From: Hyphomicrobiales bacterium
GTDB lineage: Bacteria > Pseudomonadota > Alphaproteobacteria > Rhizobiales > Aestuariivirgaceae
Direction of reading: 5' to 3'
Assembly: GCA_016710435.1 (NCBI GenBank)
Contig: JADJVV010000001.1
Location: forward strand, 2,874,501-2,938,500
DNA length: 64,000 bases
The notes under the pieces were generated by a model that made no database searches, was not told the origin of the DNA, and worked only from the letters and a program-made list of their open reading frames with translations. Below, piece after piece: positions 60,575 through 64,000 of this stretch. Position numbers and translations under genes: made by a program. Within the stretch, counting starts at the first letter, position 1. Each line of letters begins with the position of its first letter.

Positions 60575-60951
60575 TCGCGCCGGGCGATCGGAAGCTGCCG
60601 GACACGCCGGACGTCATCGCACCCGATGGCTCGGAGGTGCGGCTTCTCTCTGCAACGGTCCGTGGCTCCATGGCGCAATTCCGTCTTGCGCCGGGGCAGG
60701 TGTCCAAGGCCATCGTCCATCACACCGTCGATGAAGTCTGGTACGTGAGCGCTGGCCGTGGCCGCATCTGGCGAAAGTCGGGCAGTCACGAGATGATCAC
60801 CCAACTTGAGCCCGGCCTCTCTCTCACCATTCCCGTCGGCACCGCCTTTCAATTCCGCTGCGACGGCGATACGTCACTCGACATCATCGGCGTGACCATG
60901 CCGCCGTGGCCAGGCGACGGCGAAGCGCAGTTCGTGGACGGCGTCTGGTAG
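60571..60951 (+). CDS. Cupin-domain protein
   Basis: 126 residues with a single cupin fold. Motif 1 is AIVHHTVDEVWYVSAGRGRIW (metal His/Glu) and motif 2 LEPGLSLTIPVGTAFQFRC. It is most likely a small metal-binding isomerase or binding protein. The start is GTG 60571, coupled to the SDR gene; its stop is convergent with the glyoxalase gene one bp away. Confidence 0.85.
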   Translation: MIAPGDRKLPDTPDVIAPDGSEVRLLSATVRGSMAQFRLAPGQVSKAIVHHTVDEVWYVSAGRGRIWRKSGSHEMITQLEPGLSLTIPVGTAFQFRCDGDTSLDIIGVTMPPWPGDGEAQFVDGVW

Positions 60952-60952
60952 A

Positions 60953-61372
60953 CTACCAACTGCCCGTGTTGGGCATGCTGAGCCAGGGCTCCTGCGGTGT
61001 CAGCGCGCCGCCCTTGTTCAGTACCTCGATCGAAATGCCATCCGGCGTCTTGATGAAGGCCATGCGGCCGTCGCGCGGTGGGCGGTTGATGGTCACGCCT
61101 TGCGCCTGCAGCTTCGCGCAATAGTCGTGCACGTTGTCGACCTCGATGGCGAGGTGGCCGAAATTGCGCCCGCCCGTATAGGCCTCGGGGTCCCAGTTGT
61201 AGGTGAGTTCGACAGGTGCATCCGGGCTTTCGGGCGCGGCCACGAACACCAGCGTGAAGCGGCCCTTTTCATTCTCGTAGCGCCGCTGTTCCACGAAGCC
61301 GAGCTTGTTGATGAAGAAGTCCAGCGACTGCTCAAGGTTGGAGACGCGGATCATGGTGTGGAGATATTTCAT
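60953..61372 (-). CDS. gloA: Lactoylglutathione lyase (glyoxalase I)
   Basis: 139 residues, VOC fold with the four metal ligands of glyoxalase I in place: His5 (YLHTMIRV), Glu in VELTYNWDPE, His in FGHLAIEVDN, Glu in GISIEVLNKG. LEQSLDFFINKLGF is also typical. It isomerises the glutathione-methylglyoxal adduct. ATG 61372 follows AAAGG. Divergent from the cold-shock gene. Confidence 0.92.
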   Translation of the reverse strand: MKYLHTMIRVSNLEQSLDFFINKLGFVEQRRYENEKGRFTLVFVAAPESPDAPVELTYNWDPEAYTGGRNFGHLAIEVDNVHDYCAKLQAQGVTINRPPRDGRMAFIKTPDGISIEVLNKGGALTPQEPWLSMPNTGSW

Positions 61373-61685
61373 GTGGCTGCCTTTCGGGTGAGTCGCAGCC
61401 AAATTGCCAGACTGGTGATTCGTTTGTCCAGCACCGTACGGCGGGAGGCAGCCAAGCGCGTCCGCGTGAGCGTCCTGAGCACCTGCACAAAATCTTCCGA
61501 CGAAGTGCAACAAGTGCCGGAATTACAGTCTCTTTTTCAAGTGACCATTTGCGGAGTCGCAAGTTGGCATTGCCGCGCTGGTGAGTTATCAACGCCACGA
61601 ATTCGAGACGCTGTACAAATCGTTAAATATTTGTTCAAAGTTTCCGGGCGGGGCTGGGGCTAAAGCCCGCAGGGGTTGGTATGTA
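61373..61685. other. 313-bp divergent region with a long cold-shock leader
   Basis: Contains GGCTGC (61375-61380) and GCAGCC (61395-61400) just upstream of gloA, and a candidate rightward promoter at 61564-61592. No RNA gene or further reading frame stood out. Confidence 0.5.
61564..61592 (+). promoter_or_regulatory. Candidate promoter of the cold-shock gene
   Basis: TTGGCA at 61564-61569, 17-bp spacer, TATCAA at 61587-61592. It would give a leader of about 85 nt, in line with long structured leaders of cold-shock mRNAs. Confidence 0.4.
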
Positions 61686-62267
61686 ATGGCGGCAAAAGAA
61701 GAAAGCGCGGCGGTTGCCGGGCACATGGGGCAGGTGACTGCGGAGCCGGTCGTCAACATCATTCGTGTTGATGGACTCGTGAAGTGGTTTGATGTGGGCC
61801 GTGGTTACGGCTTCATCATCCCTGACAATGGATTTCCCGACATTCTGCTTCACTTGTCGTGCCTGAAGCGCGACGGCTTTGACGCGCCGCTGGAAGGCAC
61901 GCGCATCGCCTGCGAAGTGGTGGCCCGCCAGAAGGGCTACCAGTGCCTCAAGGTGCTTTCGGTCGATCATTCCACGGCCATTCATCCCGTCGAACGCAAG
62001 GCGCGCACGCATTCGGAAGTGTCGGCCTCAACAGGCTGGGTCCGCGCCCGCGTGAAGTGGTTCAACCGCGCCCGTGGTTTCGGCTTTGCCTCGGAAGGTG
62101 AGGGGCTCGGCGATATTTTTGTGCACATGGAAGTGATGCGCAAGACGGCCGTTGCCGAACTGATGCCCGACCAGTGGATCTATGTCCGCTACGGCGACAG
62201 TCCCAAGGGCAAGATGGCGACGGAAGTGCGCCTCTCGCTTGAAACCGGACCGGCGCACACCAACTGA
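61686..62267 (+). CDS. Two-domain cold-shock protein
   Basis: 193 residues with two cold-shock domains: first (about 27-90) with VKWFDVGRGYGFIIPDN and DILLHLSCL, second (about 117-185) with VKWFNRARGFGFASEGEG and DIFVHMEVM. The RNP1/RNP2 nucleic-acid-binding motifs are intact in both. Double CSD proteins are typical of alphaproteobacteria and act as RNA chaperones. ATG 61686 gives MAAKEESAAV; an upstream GTG at 61581 is possible but less likely. Confidence 0.92.
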   Translation: MAAKEESAAVAGHMGQVTAEPVVNIIRVDGLVKWFDVGRGYGFIIPDNGFPDILLHLSCLKRDGFDAPLEGTRIACEVVARQKGYQCLKVLSVDHSTAIHPVERKARTHSEVSASTGWVRARVKWFNRARGFGFASEGEGLGDIFVHMEVMRKTAVAELMPDQWIYVRYGDSPKGKMATEVRLSLETGPAHTN

Positions 62268-62318
62268 TTTTCGGCGTCAGCCGCATTTTCGCTGCAATCC
62301 CCATCGACACGGGTGCCC

Positions 62319-62813
62319 ATGAGGCTGCTTCGTACTGTATTCTGTCTGGTCGTATTGTGCGCGTTGTCCGTGCTGCCGGGTTATGCACTTTCCCAGGAGC
62401 CGCCACGCATTGAAGCCGTGACTGTTGTGACAGCTACACAGGCGCGGATTTTCGATGCAGAGGTGGCCGACACGGATGACTTGCGCGCCCGTGGCCTCAT
62501 GTTCCGCCACAAGCTGCCGGAAGACCGCGCCATGCTGTTCGATTTCGGCGATCCGCGCCCTGCCGCCATGTGGATGAAGAACACCTACATCTCCCTCGAC
62601 ATGCTGTTCATCCGCGCCGACGGTTCCATCGCCGCCGTGGCCGAAAACACCGAGCCTTTGTCCCTGCAGACCATCAGCGTGCAGGAACCTGTGAAGGCCG
62701 TGTTGGAGGTCGCCGCCGGCACCGTGAAGCGCCTCGGCATCCAGCGCGAAGACAAGGTCTTCCACTCGATCTTCAAGGAAGAGGAAGATCAGGCCGTGGC
62801 GCCGCAGCCCTGA
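62319..62813 (+). CDS. DUF192-family exported protein
   Basis: 164 residues with a signal peptide (LLRTVFCLVVLCALSVLPGYALS) and the DUF192 signature: ARGLMFRHKLPEDRAMLFDF, MWMKNTYISLDMLFI, and AVLEVAAGTVKRLGIQ. Function unknown; periplasmic. It starts 51 bp after the cold-shock gene, so co-transcription is possible. Start ATG 62319, with a GTG two codons upstream as alternative. Confidence 0.92.
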   Translation: MRLLRTVFCLVVLCALSVLPGYALSQEPPRIEAVTVVTATQARIFDAEVADTDDLRARGLMFRHKLPEDRAMLFDFGDPRPAAMWMKNTYISLDMLFIRADGSIAAVAENTEPLSLQTISVQEPVKAVLEVAAGTVKRLGIQREDKVFHSIFKEEEDQAVAPQP

Positions 62814-62871
62814 TGCTCAAGGCTTGCGGAGCGGGGGTGAACCCGTTATTGCCAGCCGTCGAAGGTCACGT

Positions 62872-62948
62872 CGGGGCGTAGCGCAGTCTGGTAGCGCACC
62901 TGCCTTGGGCGCAGGGGGTCGCGAGTTCGAATCCCGCCGCCCCGACCA
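62872..62948 (+). tRNA. tRNA-Pro (anticodon TGG)
   Basis: Acceptor stem CGGGGCG / CGCCCCG, discriminator A, encoded CCA at 62946-62948. D arm GCGCAGTCTGGTAGCGC, anticodon loop CTTGGGC giving TGG, T arm TCGCGAGTTCGAATCCCGC. Confidence 0.96.
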
Positions 62949-62993
62949 GCCTTCACGCCGCCCCCGGGCGGAACGATATTGATGAGGTTGAAA

Positions 62994-63299
62994 ATGTCCG
63001 CGCGCATCTACAAGCCCTCCCGCAACGCCATGCAGTCCGGCAAGGGCAAGACGGATCATTGGGTACTGGAGCACGAACAGGAAACCAGGCGTGTCGCCGA
63101 CCCGCTGATGGGCTGGACGTCGACCGCTGACACGGTCACCCAGGTGAAGCTGACATTTGATACCTTGGAAGAAGCCGAGACCTACGCCCGCCGCAAAGGG
63201 CTGGCCTATGTGGTGCAGGCCCCGCCGCCCGTGCGCACCCAGAAGAAATCCTATTCCGACAACTTCCGTTTCGGCCGCACCGAAAACTGGACGCACTGA
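62994..63299 (+). CDS. NADH dehydrogenase accessory subunit (NDUFS4 / ETC complex I subunit region)
   Basis: 101 residues of the NDUFS4-like family: MSARIYKPSRNAMQSGKGKT, HWVLEHEQETRRVADPLMGWTSTADT (in part), TFDTLEEAETYARRKGLAY, and the end SDNFRFGRTENWTH. In alphaproteobacteria this is a supernumerary complex I subunit at the cytoplasmic arm. GAGG upstream fixes ATG 62994. It sits between two tRNA genes. Confidence 0.93.
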   Translation: MSARIYKPSRNAMQSGKGKTDHWVLEHEQETRRVADPLMGWTSTADTVTQVKLTFDTLEEAETYARRKGLAYVVQAPPPVRTQKKSYSDNFRFGRTENWTH

Positions 63300-63320
63300 A
63301 CATCCACAGCGTCCAGCCCG

Positions 63321-63398
63321 GACCCCGTAGCTCAGCTGGACTAGAGCAAGTGCCTTCTAAGCACTAGGTCGCTGGTTCGAATCCAGCCGGGGTCGCCA
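63321..63398 (+). tRNA. tRNA-Arg (anticodon TCT)
   Basis: Acceptor stem GACCCCG / CGGGGTC, discriminator G, encoded CCA at 63396-63398. D arm GCTCAGCTGGACTAGAGC, anticodon loop CTTCTAA giving TCT, T arm GCTGGTTCGAATCCAGC. Confidence 0.95.
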
Positions 63399-63476
63399 TT
63401 CCTGAAAAATCGTCCGCCACGTTCCGCGTTCGCGGTTTGCACTTCGTCGCGCGTGTTTGACTATTGCGCAAAAAGA

Positions 63477-63500
63477 AACCGGCGCCGCGAAGCGCCGGTT
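63477..63500 (-). terminator. Terminator of the OmpW-like gene (possibly bidirectional)
   Basis: Perfect 9-bp stem AACCGGCGC / GCGCCGGTT with loop CGCGAA. On the minus strand TTCTTTTTG follows; on the plus strand TTTTG follows. Confidence 0.85.
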
Positions 63501-63526
63501 TTGCCGTCCCGAGATTGGGCAGGGGA

Positions 63527-64000
63527 TCAGTAGCGGTAGTAGAAGCCCGCGCCGAAGATCCACGGATCGAGTTCGACCTTGCCGGACGTCACAGCGCCGT
63601 TGTTCACGCTGACCTTGGTGTCGAGGAAGAGTTTCTTGACGTCGAGGTTGACGCCCCAGTTGTCGCCGGCGGCGATGTCCACGCCCGCCTGCAGTGCCCA
63701 GCCGAAGGCATTCTTGTAGTCCACGCTGGCGAACTGGCCGTCATTCTCGTTGTAGAAAATGGTGTAGTTCACGCCGGCACCGATGTACGGCTTGATCGCG
63801 TCGGTGACGTTGAAGTGATACTGGGCCGTCAGTGTCGGCGGCAGCAGCATCACGTCGCCGAGGTTGAGACCGGCGAGGCCGCCCGTGGCGCCATCGACGT
63901 CATGTTTGGTGGTGCCGAGGATGAGTTCGGCGGCCAGGTTTTCCGTGAAGAAATAGCTGATGTCGAGTTCGGGGACGATCGCATCACCCACATCGACGTT
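63527..64000 (-). CDS. OmpW-family outer membrane protein, C-terminal part (partial)
   Basis: The frame runs off the right edge, so the N terminus with signal peptide is missing. The visible 157 residues show OmpW features: ELDISYFFTENLAAELILG, LPPTLTAQYHFNVTDAIKPY, IGAGVNYTIFY, FGWALQAGVDIAAGDNWGVN, and a last strand ending GAGFYYRY. It forms an 8-strand barrel with a hydrophobic side exit, for small hydrophobic compounds. Confidence 0.93.
   Translation of the reverse strand, partial: NVDVGDAIVPELDISYFFTENLAAELILGTTKHDVDGATGGLAGLNLGDVMLLPPTLTAQYHFNVTDAIKPYIGAGVNYTIFYNENDGQFASVDYKNAFGWALQAGVDIAAGDNWGVNLDVKKLFLDTKVSVNNGAVTSGKVELDPWIFGAGFYYRY

Overview
The window is one contiguous piece of a GC-rich alphaproteobacterial chromosome, most likely from the Hyphomicrobiales (Rhizobiales). 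The evidence is the block rpsB-tsf-pyrH-frr-uppS-cdsA-rseP-bamA-fabZ followed by convergent gltA-gltX and divergent comEC, the recG/sdhE-mfd arrangement, homospermidine synthase, a NDUFS4-type complex I subunit, a two-domain cold-shock protein and a class I PHA synthase. No phage, integrase, transposase, rRNA or CRISPR array was seen. Coding is dense on both strands with many ATGA, GTGA and TGATG stop/start overlaps.

Region by region. 1-1020: tail of a nitrile hydratase operon (alpha tail, beta, accessory protein). 1075-10122: propionyl-CoA carboxylase beta and alpha genes, separated by a FadL-type porin, small envelope proteins, rimO and a secreted protein of unknown role. 10186-11528: divergent DoxX and phytanoyl-CoA dioxygenase-family genes sharing an AT-rich palindromic control region. 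11589-14600: a 39-codon membrane micro-ORF, clpS and clpA. 14794-19537: glutathione transferase, lipB, a large DUF2339 membrane protein and an O-methyltransferase. 19684-22151: a four-gene cluster encoding a four-cysteine exported DUF2282 peptide, a DUF692/MNIO enzyme, a DUF2063 partner and a DoxX membrane protein. This is a bufferin-type RiPP system linked to copper buffering. 22170-32219: translation, UMP kinase, undecaprenyl phosphate, CDP-diacylglycerol and outer-membrane assembly genes. 32291-37705: gltA, gltX, comEC and a chorismate mutase. 37700-42343: M48 peptidase and DUF898, Sel1, DUF454 and DUF502 envelope proteins. 42350-48265: recG, sdhE and mfd. 48262-52205: DsbA/FrnE-like protein, a YejA-like solute-binding protein and homospermidine synthase. 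52409-59638: parE, phaC, hom and recJ. 59725-63398: three tRNAs interspersed with SDR, cupin, glyoxalase I, cold-shock, DUF192 and NDUFS4-like genes. 63527-64000: the 3' part of an OmpW-like porin gene.

The two most interesting signals are these. (1) The bufferin-type operon is complete and compact and lies directly upstream of rpsB. (2) The usually conserved envelope cluster is reduced: dxr is absent between cdsA and rseP, lpxD is absent between bamA and fabZ (a strong terminator stands there instead), and lpxA-lpxI-lpxB are absent between fabZ and gltA. The outer flanks keep the rhizobial order, so this looks like gene loss or relocation rather than general shuffling. Also notable are a structured rpsB leader behind a good sigma-70 promoter, a dispersed palindromic element with two clear copies and one weak copy, and a possibly leaderless clpS transcript.

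Limits: all calls come from reading the sequence and recalling family features. No database search, alignment or folding program was run.
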